Positions 17,203 to 27,346 are shown, numbered from the stretch's first letter. The stretch is DNA of 60,003 nucleotides from JAWLHA01 sp041690535 (GCA_041690535.1 JAWLHA010000023.1:1-60003), one strand, 5' to 3'. A program made the numbers and translations. The notes: generated from the letters alone by a model not told the origin.

Positions 17203-18553
17203 AGGTTTCACTGCGACACTGCCCAGTATCGGCGCGTGGCTGGGGATCGCCGCGGAGCTGCCGGAGGTGACCGTGACCGGCGTGAGCACGGACTCGCGCA
17301 GCCTGGAGGCGGGTTCCCTCTTCGTGGCCCTGCGTGGCGAGCGTCATGACGGTCACGACCACATACCCCAGGCGCTCGAGCGCGGCGCCGCCGCGCTGCT
17401 CGTGGATCACCCCCTGGACTTGGCGCTCCCACTGCTGGTGGTGCCCGACACGCGACTGGCGCTGGGGCGGATCGCATCGGCCTGGCGCCAGGCGGTGGGG
17501 ACGCCGCTGGTGGCGGTTACCGGCAGCAACGGCAAGACCACGGTCAAGCAGATGTTGGCGGCCATTCTCGGGACCGCGGGCCCGGCGCTCGCCACCCGGG
17601 GCAACCTGAACAACGACATCGGCGTGCCGCACACGCTGCTGCGGCTGCGGCCCTCCCATCGACACGGGGTCATCGAGATGGGGGCCAACCACCCGGGAGA
17701 GATCGCATACCTGGTCGATCTGGTACGGCCCCAGGTGGGGGTGGTCACCAACGCCGCGCCGGCCCATCTCGCCGGGTTTGGGTCCCTGGAGGGGGTGGCG
17801 CGGGCCAAGGGGGAGCTCTTCCAGGGACTCCCCGATACTGCTACGGCAATCATCAACGCGGATGACCGCTTCGCCGATCTGTGGCGGGGAATGGCCGGTG
17901 CCCGCCCGGTGCTGACCTTCGGTCTGCGCGAGGCGGATGTGCGGGGGGAGTGGACGGCGGAAGGGATCGGAAGCCGCGTGGTGGTTCACGCCCGCTCGGG
18001 GGGGTGGCCTCTACGCCTGCCCGTACCCGGGGAGCACAATGTGCAAAATGCCCTGGCGGCTTTCGCCGCGGCCCTGGCCCTCGGTCTTGAGCCTGCCCAC
18101 ATCGTGGCGGGGTTGGAGGCCTTGGAGCCGCCGCCGGGGCGGCTGCAGTCCCGTCGGGGGCTTCGGGGCGCCGCCATCCTGGACGACACCTATAACGCGA
18201 ACCCGGCCTCCTTCCAGGCAGCTATCGAGGTGCTGGCAAAGCGCCCCGGCCGGCGCCTGCTGGTGATGGGGGACATGGGGGAACTCGGTGCCGGCGAGGC
18301 CGAGTTGCATGGGCAAGTGGGGCTGACCGCGCGGCGCGCCGGGTTGGATGGGCTCTATGCCACCGGGCGGCTCAGTGCCCATGCGGCCGAGGCCTTCGGG
18401 GCCAATGGTTTTTTCTTTGCGGATCGGGAAGCACTTGTCCGCACCCTTCGCTGTGAGTTGGCGGAGGAGGTCACAATTTTGGTGAAAGGGTCACGAAGCA
18501 TGCAAATGGAGCGCGTGGTCGAGGGCCTGTTGAATGACGGGGGCGCTGCCTGA
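17195..18553 (+). CDS. murF: UDP-MurNAc-pentapeptide synthetase MurF
   Basis: 452 aa, adds D-Ala-D-Ala to the UDP-MurNAc-tripeptide. The substrate domain (VTVTGVSTDSRSLEAGSLFVAL) is followed by the ATP loop VTGSNGKTTVKQM, then GNLNNDIGVPHTLL and the C-terminal DDTYNANPASFQAA. The ATG at 17195 gives the correct N-terminus; longer upstream frames only run through the end of murE. Confidence 0.97.
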   Translation: MAEGFTATLPSIGAWLGIAAELPEVTVTGVSTDSRSLEAGSLFVALRGERHDGHDHIPQALERGAAALLVDHPLDLALPLLVVPDTRLALGRIASAWRQAVGTPLVAVTGSNGKTTVKQMLAAILGTAGPALATRGNLNNDIGVPHTLLRLRPSHRHGVIEMGANHPGEIAYLVDLVRPQVGVVTNAAPAHLAGFGSLEGVARAKGELFQGLPDTATAIINADDRFADLWRGMAGARPVLTFGLREADVRGEWTAEGIGSRVVVHARSGGWPLRLPVPGEHNVQNALAAFAAALALGLEPAHIVAGLEALEPPPGRLQSRRGLRGAAILDDTYNANPASFQAAIEVLAKRPGRRLLVMGDMGELGAGEAELHGQVGLTARRAGLDGLYATGRLSAHAAEAFGANGFFFADREALVRTLRCELAEEVTILVKGSRSMQMERVVEGLLNDGGAA

Positions 18554-18554
18554 G

Positions 18555-19637
18555 ATGTTGCTTTACCTGGCCGAATATCTTGCTACTTGGCACAGCGGCT
18601 TCAACGTTGTCCAGTACCTCACGCTGCGGGCGATCCTGGCGGTGTTGAGCGCGCTGCTTATCGCCTTGTTGCTGGGGCCGACCATCATTCGTCTGTTGAG
18701 CCTGCGGCAGATCGGACAGTTCGTGCGCGACGATGGACCCCAAAGTCACCTCAGCAAGGCGGGGACACCCACCATGGGGGGCGCCCTGATCCTGGGGGCC
18801 ATCGGCATCAGCACCCTGTTGTGGGCCGATCTCTCGAATCGTTACGTGTGGGTGGTGCTGGCGGTGACCTTCGCCTTTGGCGCCATTGGCTGGATCGATG
18901 ATTACCGAAAGTTGATCAAGAAACGCTCGGAGGGGTTGAGGGCGCGGGAGAAGTACACTCTCCAGTCGCTCGCCGGGATCGGGGCCGCCCTGTTTCTCTA
19001 CTACACGGCGAAGAGCCCTGTGGAGACCCAGCTCATCGTCCCCTTCTTCAAGGATGTGGCGCTGCCTCTCGGGATTGGTTTCGTGGCGCTGACCTACTTC
19101 GTGATCGTCGGCAGCAGCAATGCCGTGAACCTCACCGATGGGCTTGATGGCCTGGCAATCCTCCCCACCGTGATGGTCGGCGGGGCGCTGGGGATCTTTG
19201 CCTACGCCACCGGTAACGCCAACTTCGCCGCCTACCTCGGAATTCCGTACGTGCCGGGGGTGGGGGAGGTGTTTGTCTTCTGCGGCGCATTGATTGGCGC
19301 CGGATTGGGTTTCCTCTGGTTCAACGCCTATCCAGCCCAGGTGTTCATGGGCGATGTGGGGGCGTTGGGGCTTGGCGCGGCCCTGGGGACCATCGCCGTG
19401 GTGGTGCGCCAGGAGCTGGTGCTGGTCATCATGGGTGGCGTGTTTGTGATGGAAACCGTTTCGGTGATTCTGCAGGTCGCCTCGTTCAAGCTGACAGGGC
19501 GGCGCATCTTCCGCATGGCCCCGCTGCATCACCACTTCGAACTCAAGGGCTGGCCGGAACCGCGGGTGATTGTCCGTTTCTGGATCATCACCGTGATCCT
19601 GGTCCTCATCGGCCTTTCCACGTTGAAGATCCGCTGA
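18555..19637 (+). CDS. mraY: Phospho-MurNAc-pentapeptide translocase MraY
   Basis: 360 aa polytopic membrane enzyme making lipid I. Signatures: the opening MLLYLAEYLATWHSGFN, KAGTPTMGGALI, the catalytic Asp region GWIDDYRKLIKKRSEGL, NAVNLTDGLDGLAI, FMGDVGALGLGAALG and RRIFRMAPLHHHFEL. The ATG at 18555 is chosen by homology; an upstream ATG at 18534 lies within murF. Confidence 0.97.
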   Translation: MLLYLAEYLATWHSGFNVVQYLTLRAILAVLSALLIALLLGPTIIRLLSLRQIGQFVRDDGPQSHLSKAGTPTMGGALILGAIGISTLLWADLSNRYVWVVLAVTFAFGAIGWIDDYRKLIKKRSEGLRAREKYTLQSLAGIGAALFLYYTAKSPVETQLIVPFFKDVALPLGIGFVALTYFVIVGSSNAVNLTDGLDGLAILPTVMVGGALGIFAYATGNANFAAYLGIPYVPGVGEVFVFCGALIGAGLGFLWFNAYPAQVFMGDVGALGLGAALGTIAVVVRQELVLVIMGGVFVMETVSVILQVASFKLTGRRIFRMAPLHHHFELKGWPEPRVIVRFWIITVILVLIGLSTLKIR

Positions 19638-19643
19638 GGGCAT

Positions 19644-21008
19644 ATGACCGCGGCCAATCCGACAGTCGCACAGCAGCCAGCCCCAGGTCTGACCATCGTG
19701 GTGGGACTGGGTGCCACGGGACTCTCCTGTGCCCGCTTCCTTTCGTCACAGGGGCAGCCATTTGCCGTCGCCGACAGTCGCACCGAACCACCGGGGCTGG
19801 AGGCGTTTTGCCGGGAGTTCCCAGGCGTGCAGGTGCAGTTGGGTGCATTCGATGCCGGCTGGCTGGCGCGGGCCACCCGCCTGGTGGTGAGTCCCGGGGT
19901 CAGTCCCCATGAGCCGGCGCTGGTCGCGGCGGCTTCCGCAGGGGCGGAGCTGCTGGGGGATATCGAGCTGTTCGCCAGGCATGCCGATGCCCCCGTGGTG
20001 GCGATTACCGGCTCCAATGGCAAGAGCACCGTGACCACTCTGGTGGGTGAGATGGCCCGCCGCGCCGGGCGTGCGGTACAGGTCGGCGGCAATCTCGGCA
20101 CACCGGCCCTGGACCTGCTTGGGGAGAGGGGCCCTGATCTGTATGTGCTGGAGCTCTCCAGCTTCCAGCTGGAACTGACCCGCTCCCTCAATGCGCGTGC
20201 GGCAGTGGTGCTCAACGTCAGCGCGGATCATTTGGACCGCCACGGCGACCTCGCCCACTACGCAGCCATCAAGCAGCGCATCTATGGCGGGGATGGCGTG
20301 ATGGTGGTTGCGGCCGATGACCCGATGGTGAGCGCGATGGCGCAGGAGGGGCGGGAGATTCTCCGCGTCACCCTGGCGGCGCCTGCCGCCACCCCCGACT
20401 TCGGTCTCCTCCTGCACGGCGGCGAAGAGTGGCTGGCCTGCGGCCCTGAGCGGCTGATGCCCGCCAGCGAACTGGCTATGGCCGGTCGGCACAACCTTTC
20501 CAACGCCCTTGCGGCCCTGGCGCTTGGGAGTGCCGTGGGGTTGCCCTTGGCCCCGATGCTGGAGACGCTGCGCCGATTCCGGGGACTTCCTCATCGCTGC
20601 CGCCTGGTGGCCGAGCGCGACGGGGTGCGCTGGTACAACGACTCCAAGGGCACCAATGTCGGGGCGACCCTGGCGGCCTTGGCGGGGATGCCGGGAGAGA
20701 AGGTGGTGCTCATTGCCGGAGGACTCGCTAAAGGGCAGGATTTCACGCCCCTCCGGGGGCCGGTGGCGCAACGGGCGCGGGCCGTGGTGCTCATCGGACG
20801 GGATGCGCCGCTGCTCGAGCAGGGGCTGGGAGGGGCTGCCCCGGTGTTTCTGGCCGGGAACATGGAGGCTGCCGTTGCCCAGGCCGCCGCTGTGGCCGAG
20901 CAGGGGGACAGCGTGCTCCTCTCTCCCGCCTGTGCGAGCTTCGACATGTTCCCGGGCTACGGGGCGCGAGGCGAGGCCTTTGAATCGGCCGTGGAGCGCC
21001 TCCCATGA
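19644..21008 (+). CDS. murD: UDP-MurNAc-L-alanine--D-glutamate ligase MurD
   Basis: 454 aa. N-terminal UDP-binding segment VVGLGATGLSCARFL, ATP loop ITGSNGKSTVTTL, NLGTPALDLL, the ELSSFQLE motif and YNDSKGTNVGATLAAL in the C-terminal domain. It adds D-glutamate to UDP-MurNAc-L-Ala. Six bases after mraY; the stop overlaps ftsW (ATGA). Confidence 0.97.
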   Translation: MTAANPTVAQQPAPGLTIVVGLGATGLSCARFLSSQGQPFAVADSRTEPPGLEAFCREFPGVQVQLGAFDAGWLARATRLVVSPGVSPHEPALVAAASAGAELLGDIELFARHADAPVVAITGSNGKSTVTTLVGEMARRAGRAVQVGGNLGTPALDLLGERGPDLYVLELSSFQLELTRSLNARAAVVLNVSADHLDRHGDLAHYAAIKQRIYGGDGVMVVAADDPMVSAMAQEGREILRVTLAAPAATPDFGLLLHGGEEWLACGPERLMPASELAMAGRHNLSNALAALALGSAVGLPLAPMLETLRRFRGLPHRCRLVAERDGVRWYNDSKGTNVGATLAALAGMPGEKVVLIAGGLAKGQDFTPLRGPVAQRARAVVLIGRDAPLLEQGLGGAAPVFLAGNMEAAVAQAAAVAEQGDSVLLSPACASFDMFPGYGARGEAFESAVERLP

Positions 21009-22180
21009 CCGCGCAGGCGGCGGTCCAACCCGCGGGAAGCCGGCGGCGTCGGATGGGGCCCCTGGATGGGCCCCTGTTCACCGCCGTGGCGGTGCTGCTG
21101 GGGGTTGGGCTGGTGATGGTGGCCTCCGCCTCGGTGGGGATTGCCGATCGCCTCACCGGCGAGCCATTCCACTATTTCTGGCGCCAGGCGGCCTACGCCG
21201 CTGTGGGCCTGCTCCTTGGACTGGCGGCCTGGCAGATCCCCCTGGAGGCGTGGGAGCGTGGCGGTGCTCTCCTCCTTGTGGTGACCCTGGTGCTGCTCGC
21301 GGTGCTGTTGGTGCCTGGCTTGGGGCGGACGGTGAATGGGGCCACGCGCTGGTTACCGGTGGGGCCGTTCAGCTTCCAGGTGTCCGAGTTGCTCAAGCCT
21401 GTATTGGTGATCTACCTGGCCGGCTATCTGGTGCGGCATGGCGAGGCGGTGCGTACCACCATCGGGGGGTTCCTCAAGCCCATGCTCGTGGTGGGCCTTT
21501 GTGCGGCACTGCTGTTGCTGCAGCCCGACTTCGGGGCAGTGGTGGTGGTTGCATCCACGGCCTTGGGGATGATGTTTCTCGGCGGCGTGCGGCTGTGGCT
21601 TTATGGCGTCCTGGTGGCCCTCGCCGGCGGACTGCTGGCCGTGGCCGCCATCTCATCCCCCTATCGTCTGGAGCGGCTGACCGGTTTCCTCAACCCCTGG
21701 GCGGACCCCTACAACAGCGGTTTCCAGCTCACCCAGGCACTGATTGCCTTTGGTCGCGGAGAGTGGGTGGGGGTAGGGCTCGGGGCGAGCGTGCAGAAGC
21801 TTTTCTACCTGCCTGAGGCGCATACCGATTTCGTCTTCGCCGTGCTGGCCGAGGAGTTCGGGCTTGTTGGGGTGCTGACCGTGGTGCTGCTGTTCGGGTT
21901 CGTCGTGGGCCGCATCCTCTTGATCGGACGGGAGGCCGCGCGCACCGGGCACGCGTTTGGAGCGCATCTGGCCTACGGCATTGCGCTGTGGATGGGTTTG
22001 CAGGCGTTCATCAACATCGGCGTCAACATGGGGCTGCTGCCGACCAAGGGGCTCACTCTGCCGCTGATGAGCTACGGAGGGAGCAGCCTCATGGCCACTG
22101 CCGTGGCCATTGCCCTGGCCCTGCGGGTGGCCCGTGAGACGCGGGCCTACCCCCTCAACACCCATGGAGGGCGCTCATGA
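21005..22180 (+). CDS. ftsW: Septal peptidoglycan glycosyltransferase FtsW
   Basis: 391 aa SEDS-family polymerase with about ten membrane helices. NGATRWLPVGPFSFQVSELLK and LLLLQPDFGAVVVV are family signatures, as are PYNSGFQLTQALIAFGRGEWVG, AHTDFVFAVLAEEFG and PLMSYGGSSLM. It polymerises lipid II at the septum with FtsI. Four-base overlaps link it to murD upstream and murG downstream. Confidence 0.97.
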   Translation: MTAQAAVQPAGSRRRRMGPLDGPLFTAVAVLLGVGLVMVASASVGIADRLTGEPFHYFWRQAAYAAVGLLLGLAAWQIPLEAWERGGALLLVVTLVLLAVLLVPGLGRTVNGATRWLPVGPFSFQVSELLKPVLVIYLAGYLVRHGEAVRTTIGGFLKPMLVVGLCAALLLLQPDFGAVVVVASTALGMMFLGGVRLWLYGVLVALAGGLLAVAAISSPYRLERLTGFLNPWADPYNSGFQLTQALIAFGRGEWVGVGLGASVQKLFYLPEAHTDFVFAVLAEEFGLVGVLTVVLLFGFVVGRILLIGREAARTGHAFGAHLAYGIALWMGLQAFINIGVNMGLLPTKGLTLPLMSYGGSSLMATAVAIALALRVARETRAYPLNTHGGRS

Positions 22181-23304
22181 GCGGCCTGCGGGCGGTGTTG
22201 ATGGCAGGGGGAACGGGCGGCCATGTCTTTCCCGCGCTCGCGACGGGCAAAGCCCTTACTGCACGCGGGGTGGAAGTGAGTTGGCTCGGTACCCGCAATG
22301 GGCTCGAGGCGCGTCTGGTGCCGCCGGCCGGCTACCCGCTGGACTACATCAGCATCGCCGGTTTGAGAGGCAACGGACCTCTCGGTTGGGCGGTCGCGCC
22401 GTTCAGGGTCTCCCGGGCAACCGTGCAGGCGGTGGGGCTGCTGCGCCAGCGTCGGCCTCACGTTGTCATCGGGATGGGCGGTTTCGTCACAGGTCCCGGC
22501 GGAGTTGCGGCCCGCCTGTTGGGGATCCCGCTGATCATTCATGAGCAAAATGCCGTGGCGGGGCTTACCAACCGCCTGCTGTCCCGCATTGCCGACCAGG
22601 TCCTGCAGGCCTTCCCGGACACCTTCCCGGAGGGGCGGGCGGTGACAGTGGGTAATCCGGTGCGCCCGGAGATCGCCGCAGTCGCCGACCCCGCTCGCCG
22701 CTATGCCGGACGCGAAGGCGCGCTGCGGCTCCTGGTGGTCGGGGGGAGCCTGGGGGCGCAGGCGTTGAACGAGACCGTTCCGGCGGCATTGGCCACCCTG
22801 CCGGAGCCGCTGCGGCCGCAGGTGATCCACCAAGCCGGTGAGCGAAACATCGAGCATGCGCGCCGGGCCTATACCCAGGCGGGCGTGGAGGCGGACGTCC
22901 GGCCCTTCCTGGAGAATATGGCCGAGGCCTACGAGTGGGCCGACCTGGTGCTCTGCCGTGCAGGGGCGCTGACCGTGAGTGAACTGGCCGCCGCGGGCCT
23001 GCCATCCATTTTGGTGCCCTTCCCGTTCGCTGTGGATGATCACCAGACCCGTAATGGAGAGCATCTGGCTCAGGCGGGCGCCGCGTGGTTGGTGCCTCAG
23101 GTGCAACTGAATGGGCAGTCGCTGGCAGAGAGGCTCCGCCCCCTCTGTACGGACCCCGTGGAGGGGCGGCGTGAGCTGTGCCGGATGGGGGGGGCGGCAA
23201 GAGCGGTCGCCGTCGCCGGCGCTGCCGAGCGGGTGCGCGATATCTGCATCGCGGCGGCACAACAGAAAATATCTGCTTCTCTCCGGGGGGAGAAACATCG
23301 ATGA
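22177..23304 (+). CDS. murG: UDP-GlcNAc:lipid I N-acetylglucosaminyltransferase MurG
   Basis: 375 aa GT-B enzyme converting lipid I to lipid II. The N-terminal glycine loop LMAGGTGGHVFPALA, VIGMGGFVTGPGG, HEQNAVAGLTNRLL, VVGGSLGAQALN and PFPFAVDDHQTRNGE are all typical. ATG start in an ATGA overlap with ftsW; the stop overlaps the murC start the same way. Confidence 0.97.
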   Translation: MSGLRAVLMAGGTGGHVFPALATGKALTARGVEVSWLGTRNGLEARLVPPAGYPLDYISIAGLRGNGPLGWAVAPFRVSRATVQAVGLLRQRRPHVVIGMGGFVTGPGGVAARLLGIPLIIHEQNAVAGLTNRLLSRIADQVLQAFPDTFPEGRAVTVGNPVRPEIAAVADPARRYAGREGALRLLVVGGSLGAQALNETVPAALATLPEPLRPQVIHQAGERNIEHARRAYTQAGVEADVRPFLENMAEAYEWADLVLCRAGALTVSELAAAGLPSILVPFPFAVDDHQTRNGEHLAQAGAAWLVPQVQLNGQSLAERLRPLCTDPVEGRRELCRMGGAARAVAVAGAAERVRDICIAAAQQKISASLRGEKHR

Positions 23305-24737
23305 CAGACGTACCAATGCGTGTACAGTTGGTGAACCACCGTGCCATGGGGCGCATCCAGCACATCTTCATGGTCGGGATCGGTGGGGCCGGCATGGGGG
23401 GCATTGCGGAGGTGCTGCTCAATCTCGGCTACGCGGTGTCCGGGTCGGACCTGCGGGACAACGGCGTGACACGCCGCTTGGCCGGCTTGGGAGCGCAGAT
23501 CCACGTTGGCCATTCGGCATCCCACATCGCAGGGACCGATGTGGTGGTGATCTCCTCGGCGATCGGGGATGACAATCCCGAGGTGGCAGCGGCCCGTGAC
23601 CAACGCATTCCGGTGGTGCCGCGGGCCGAGATGCTGGCCGAGTTGATGCGCTTCCGCCATGGGATCGCCGTGGCCGGGACCCACGGCAAGACGACCACCA
23701 CCAGCCTCATCGCGAGCCTGCTGGCGGAGGGGGGGCTGGACCCCACGTTCGTTATCGGGGGCAAGCTGAACAGCGCCGGTGCCCATGCCCGTTTGGGGGA
23801 GAGCCACTACTTGGTGGCGGAGGCGGATGAGAGTGATGCCTCGTTCCTCTATCTCCAGCCTATGACGGCCGTGGTCACGAACATCGACATGGATCACATG
23901 GCGACCTATGACGGGGATTTCGGCCGGGTACGCCAGACCTTCGTGGATTTCCTCCACCACCTCCCTTTTTACGGCCTGGCGGTGCTGTGTCTGGACGACC
24001 CGGTGGTCCAGGAGCTTGTTCCAGACCTGCCCCGCCCCGTGGTCACCTACGGCACCCATGCCGAGGCGGACCTGCGCGCGGTGGATGTGCGGCAGGAGGG
24101 CCTGAGGACCCACTTCCAGCTCCTCTCCCCCGATGATGCCGAAGGGCTGGAGCTGACCATCAACCTGCCCGGCGCCCACAACGTGCTCAATGCCCTGGCC
24201 GCCATCGCCGTGGCCCGTGAAGTGGGCGTGGACAATGAGGCGATCCGCCGTGCCTTGGCGGGATTCCAGGGGATTGGCCGGCGTTTTCAGGTCAACGGCG
24301 AAGTGAAGACCGCAAACGGGGCGGTACTGTTGGTGGATGACTACGGTCACCACCCGCGCGAGATTGAGGCCACCTTCAAGGCGGCAAGGGCCGCCTGGCC
24401 GGAGCGCCGCCTGGTGGTGGCGTTCCAGCCGCACCGCTACAGCCGGACCCGGGACTTGTTCGAGGATTTCGCGGAAGTGCTCTCGGCGGCGGACGTGCTG
24501 CTGGTGCTGGAGGTGTACGCCGCGGGGGAGACCCCGATCCCCGGAGCCGACAGCCGCACCCTCTGCCGGGCCATCCGCGCACGGGGGCATGTGGACCCCA
24601 TCTTTGTGAGTCACTCCTCGGACCTCGCGGAGACCTTGAGGGGGATCCTCCAGGAGGGCGATGTGGTACTGACCATGGGGGCCGGTGATGTTGGCGCGCT
24701 CGCCCTGAAGCTGCCCGGGCAGCTGGCGGAGGGCTGA
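23301..24737 (+). CDS. murC: UDP-MurNAc-L-alanine ligase MurC
   Basis: 478 aa. The UDP-binding loop is MVGIGGAGMGGIAEVL, the ATP loop is VAGTHGKTTTTSLIA, and EADESDASFLYLQP and DDYGHHPREIEAT are conserved. It adds the first amino acid, L-alanine, to UDP-MurNAc. The ATG at 23301 overlaps the murG stop and lies just before the family N-terminus; longer frames only read through murG. One-base overlap with murB. Confidence 0.97.
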   Translation: MTDVPMRVQLVNHRAMGRIQHIFMVGIGGAGMGGIAEVLLNLGYAVSGSDLRDNGVTRRLAGLGAQIHVGHSASHIAGTDVVVISSAIGDDNPEVAAARDQRIPVVPRAEMLAELMRFRHGIAVAGTHGKTTTTSLIASLLAEGGLDPTFVIGGKLNSAGAHARLGESHYLVAEADESDASFLYLQPMTAVVTNIDMDHMATYDGDFGRVRQTFVDFLHHLPFYGLAVLCLDDPVVQELVPDLPRPVVTYGTHAEADLRAVDVRQEGLRTHFQLLSPDDAEGLELTINLPGAHNVLNALAAIAVAREVGVDNEAIRRALAGFQGIGRRFQVNGEVKTANGAVLLVDDYGHHPREIEATFKAARAAWPERRLVVAFQPHRYSRTRDLFEDFAEVLSAADVLLVLEVYAAGETPIPGADSRTLCRAIRARGHVDPIFVSHSSDLAETLRGILQEGDVVLTMGAGDVGALALKLPGQLAEG

Positions 24738-25648
24738 TGGAGCAGGCTCTCGCCGCGGTTCCGCTGTTTCGGGGGCGCTTGCGCCTGGCCGAGCCCATGG
24801 CCCGTCACACCACCTGGCGAGTGGGGGGGCCAGCGGACCGCTACTACGAACCGGCCAGTCTCGCGGATTTGGCAACCTTTCTGCGGCACCTGGGGCCCCG
24901 CGAGCCGCTGCTCTGGATCGGTCTCGGCAGCAACCTGTTGGTGCGTGATGGCGGGTTTCGGGGCACTGTGGTTCGGCTGGGTGAAGGGTGCAATGGGGTG
25001 GAGCGCCTCGGTGCCACCGCCGTGCGGGTCGAAGCCGGGGCGAGCTGCGCCAAGGTGGCCCGCGCCTGTGGCCGGCAGGGGTTGGTGGGCGCCGAATTCC
25101 TCGCGGGGATCCCCGGCTCGCTGGGCGGCGCGCTGGCCATGAATGCCGGCTGCTTCGGCGGCGAGATCTGGGACCTGGTGGCGGAGGTCGAGACCGTCGA
25201 CCGCCACGGCGCGCACCACCGCCGGCTGTCGGGCGACTATCGCGTCGGATACCGCTCGGTGGAAGGGCCGGCGGGGGAGTGGTTCGTAGCCGCACACCTG
25301 CGGCTGGCGGAGGGGGACGCGTCTGCGGCGGCGAAACGGGTGCGCGAGCTCCTGGAGCGGCGTGGGGCGACGCAACCGCTCAAACAGGCCAGTGCCGGCT
25401 CGGTGTTTCGCAATCCTCCCGGGGACTTTGCCGGTCGTCTGATCGAAGCGGCCGGCCTGAAGGGGAGGTGCATCGGCGGGGCCTGTGTGTCGGACAAGCA
25501 CGCCAATTTCATCATCAACGCGGGCGAGGCCCGCGCGGCAGATATCGAGGCCTTGATTCGCCAGGTGGCCGATGGGGTTGACCAGGCCTATGGGGTCCAT
25601 CTGGAAACCGAAGTGCGCATCGTTGGCGATGCGGAGGTAGTGAAGTGA
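24737..25648 (+). CDS. murB: UDP-N-acetylenolpyruvoylglucosamine reductase MurB
   Basis: 303 aa, type II-like MurB of the compact form. FAD-binding motifs HTTWRVGGPADRYYEP and WIGLGSNLLVRDGGFRGTVV are present, with GIPGSLGGALAMNAGCFGGE, the active-site region ASAGSVFRNP and KHANFIINAGEA. It reduces the enolpyruvyl group to form UDP-MurNAc. Its position between murC and ddl is common in non-enteric gammaproteobacteria and differs from E. coli. Confidence 0.96.
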   Translation: MEQALAAVPLFRGRLRLAEPMARHTTWRVGGPADRYYEPASLADLATFLRHLGPREPLLWIGLGSNLLVRDGGFRGTVVRLGEGCNGVERLGATAVRVEAGASCAKVARACGRQGLVGAEFLAGIPGSLGGALAMNAGCFGGEIWDLVAEVETVDRHGAHHRRLSGDYRVGYRSVEGPAGEWFVAAHLRLAEGDASAAAKRVRELLERRGATQPLKQASAGSVFRNPPGDFAGRLIEAAGLKGRCIGGACVSDKHANFIINAGEARAADIEALIRQVADGVDQAYGVHLETEVRIVGDAEVVK

Positions 25649-26601
25649 ACGAAGCAGGACGGCAGACATGCGACCCCGGGGCGTTTGGTCGGGTGGCGGT
25701 CCTCATGGGGGGGCAGTCGGCAGAGCGGGAAGTCTCCCTGCGCAGTGGCCAGGCCGTACTGCAGGCGCTGCGCAACTGCGGAGTCGATGCCCATGGCATC
25801 GATGTGGGCCCCGGGGTGATGGATTCCTTGGCCTCTGGCGGGTACGACCGTGCATTCGTGATCCTCCACGGCCGTGGCGGGGAGGACGGAGTGATGCAGG
25901 GTGCCCTGGAGCTCCTCGGCCTGCCGTACACCGGCAGCGGGGTACTGGCCTCCGCACTGGGAATGGACAAGTTGCGCAGCAAGATGACCTGGCGGGCGGC
26001 GGGACTTCCGACGCCGGACTTCGAGCTTCTCGGGGAGGATACGGATTTCGAGCGCGTGGCCACACGGCTGGGTCTGCCGCTCATGGTCAAGCCCGTCCAT
26101 GAGGGGTCGAGCGTGGGCATGACCAAGGTGGACGCAGTGGCGGATCTGAAAAGCGCGTGGGAAACCGCCTCCCGTTATGACCGTGAGGTTTTTGCCGAGC
26201 GTTGGATCGACGGGGCGGAGTACACCGTGGCCATCCTCGGGGAGGAGGCCCTGCCTTCGATACGGCTGGAGACGCCCCGGACCTTCTACGACTACGAGGC
26301 GAAGTACCACGCCGATACGACACGCTACCACTGCCCCAGTGGCCTGGACCCCGCGAGGGAGGAGAGGCTGCAGCGGCTGGCGCTCCAGGCATTTCGGGTA
26401 CTCGGCGCCGCGGGCTGGGGCCGGGTGGATGTGATGGCCGATGCGGACGGCGGGTTCTGGCTCATCGAACTCAATACGACCCCGGGCATGACGGATCACA
26501 GCCTGGTGCCCATGGCGGCCCGGGCGGCAGGGCACTCGTTCGAGGCAATCGTGTGGCGGATTCTGGAGTCCACCTTGCCTTGCGGGAGGAGCGGTGACTA
26601 G
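25645..26601 (+). CDS. ddl: D-alanine--D-alanine ligase
   Basis: 318 aa ATP-grasp enzyme. N-terminal VAVLMGGQSAEREVSLRSG, VILHGRGGEDGVMQG, YTGSGVLASALGMDK, KPVHEGSSVGM and the C-terminal IELNTTPGMTDHSLVPMAAR are diagnostic. GTG start in a GTGA overlap with the murB stop. It makes the dipeptide used by MurF. Confidence 0.97.
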   Translation: MNEAGRQTCDPGAFGRVAVLMGGQSAEREVSLRSGQAVLQALRNCGVDAHGIDVGPGVMDSLASGGYDRAFVILHGRGGEDGVMQGALELLGLPYTGSGVLASALGMDKLRSKMTWRAAGLPTPDFELLGEDTDFERVATRLGLPLMVKPVHEGSSVGMTKVDAVADLKSAWETASRYDREVFAERWIDGAEYTVAILGEEALPSIRLETPRTFYDYEAKYHADTTRYHCPSGLDPAREERLQRLALQAFRVLGAAGWGRVDVMADADGGFWLIELNTTPGMTDHSLVPMAARAAGHSFEAIVWRILESTLPCGRSGD

Positions 26602-27346
26602 ACGCCCGCAGGCCCAGGCCAGGCAGGCGGAGACGCCGCAGCGTAGCGCCGCGGCACGTTGGCTGGTGCGGGGCGCGATGGGGCTGGTTGCCTTCACGGC
26701 TGTGGCCTGGACCGTAACCAAAGTGTTCGATCCCGGGACCGTGCCCGTCCAAACGGTGCGGGTCACAACGCCGCTGCAGAGGGTGCAGGCTGAGCAATTG
26801 CGGCAGGTGGTGCTGCCCCTTGCCGAAGCGGGATTGTTGCGGATCGATCTGGCGGCGGTGCGCGAGGCGACCGAGGCCATGCCGTGGGTACGGCGGGCCG
26901 CCGTCAAGCGACGTTGGCCCGATGCGCTCGAGATTGAGGTGGAAGAGCAGGAGACGTTGGCAAAGTGGGGCGAGCGCCTCATCAACACCCACGGGGAAGT
27001 CTTTGATGGCACAACTGCCGAGGACAGACTGCCGGAATTTGGCGGACCCGAGGGGAGCGAAGGGATGGTTGCCCAGCAGTTTCGGGAGATGTCGCGAATT
27101 CTTGGGCCCACCGGGCTCGTCATTCGCGAGGTCTCCATGGATGAGCGTCGGGCCTGGACGGTGCGTCTCGACAACGGTTGGCAGCTTGCCCTCGGCCGCA
27201 GTGAGACCTATCCAAGGCTGCTGCGCTTCGTCCGCGTCTACCCGGCGGTGCTGCGGGCGAAGACGGACGAGATCCTGGGGGTCGACTTGCGGTACACCAA
27301 TGGCTTTGCCGTGCGCTGGCGGACGGGCGTGAAGGCCGCTGCCTGA
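26594..27346 (+). CDS. ftsQ: Cell division protein FtsQ
   Basis: 250 aa bitopic protein. A short basic cytoplasmic tail (about 25 residues) and a membrane helix (WLVRGAMGLVAFTAVAWTV) precede a POTRA domain (PVQTVRVTTPLQRV...MPWVRRAAVKRRWPDALEIEVEEQ) and the FtsQ beta-domain. GTG start, eight-base overlap with ddl. It anchors the FtsL-FtsB pair to the divisome. Confidence 0.95.
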   Translation: MTRRPQAQARQAETPQRSAAARWLVRGAMGLVAFTAVAWTVTKVFDPGTVPVQTVRVTTPLQRVQAEQLRQVVLPLAEAGLLRIDLAAVREATEAMPWVRRAAVKRRWPDALEIEVEEQETLAKWGERLINTHGEVFDGTTAEDRLPEFGGPEGSEGMVAQQFREMSRILGPTGLVIREVSMDERRAWTVRLDNGWQLALGRSETYPRLLRFVRVYPAVLRAKTDEILGVDLRYTNGFAVRWRTGVKAAA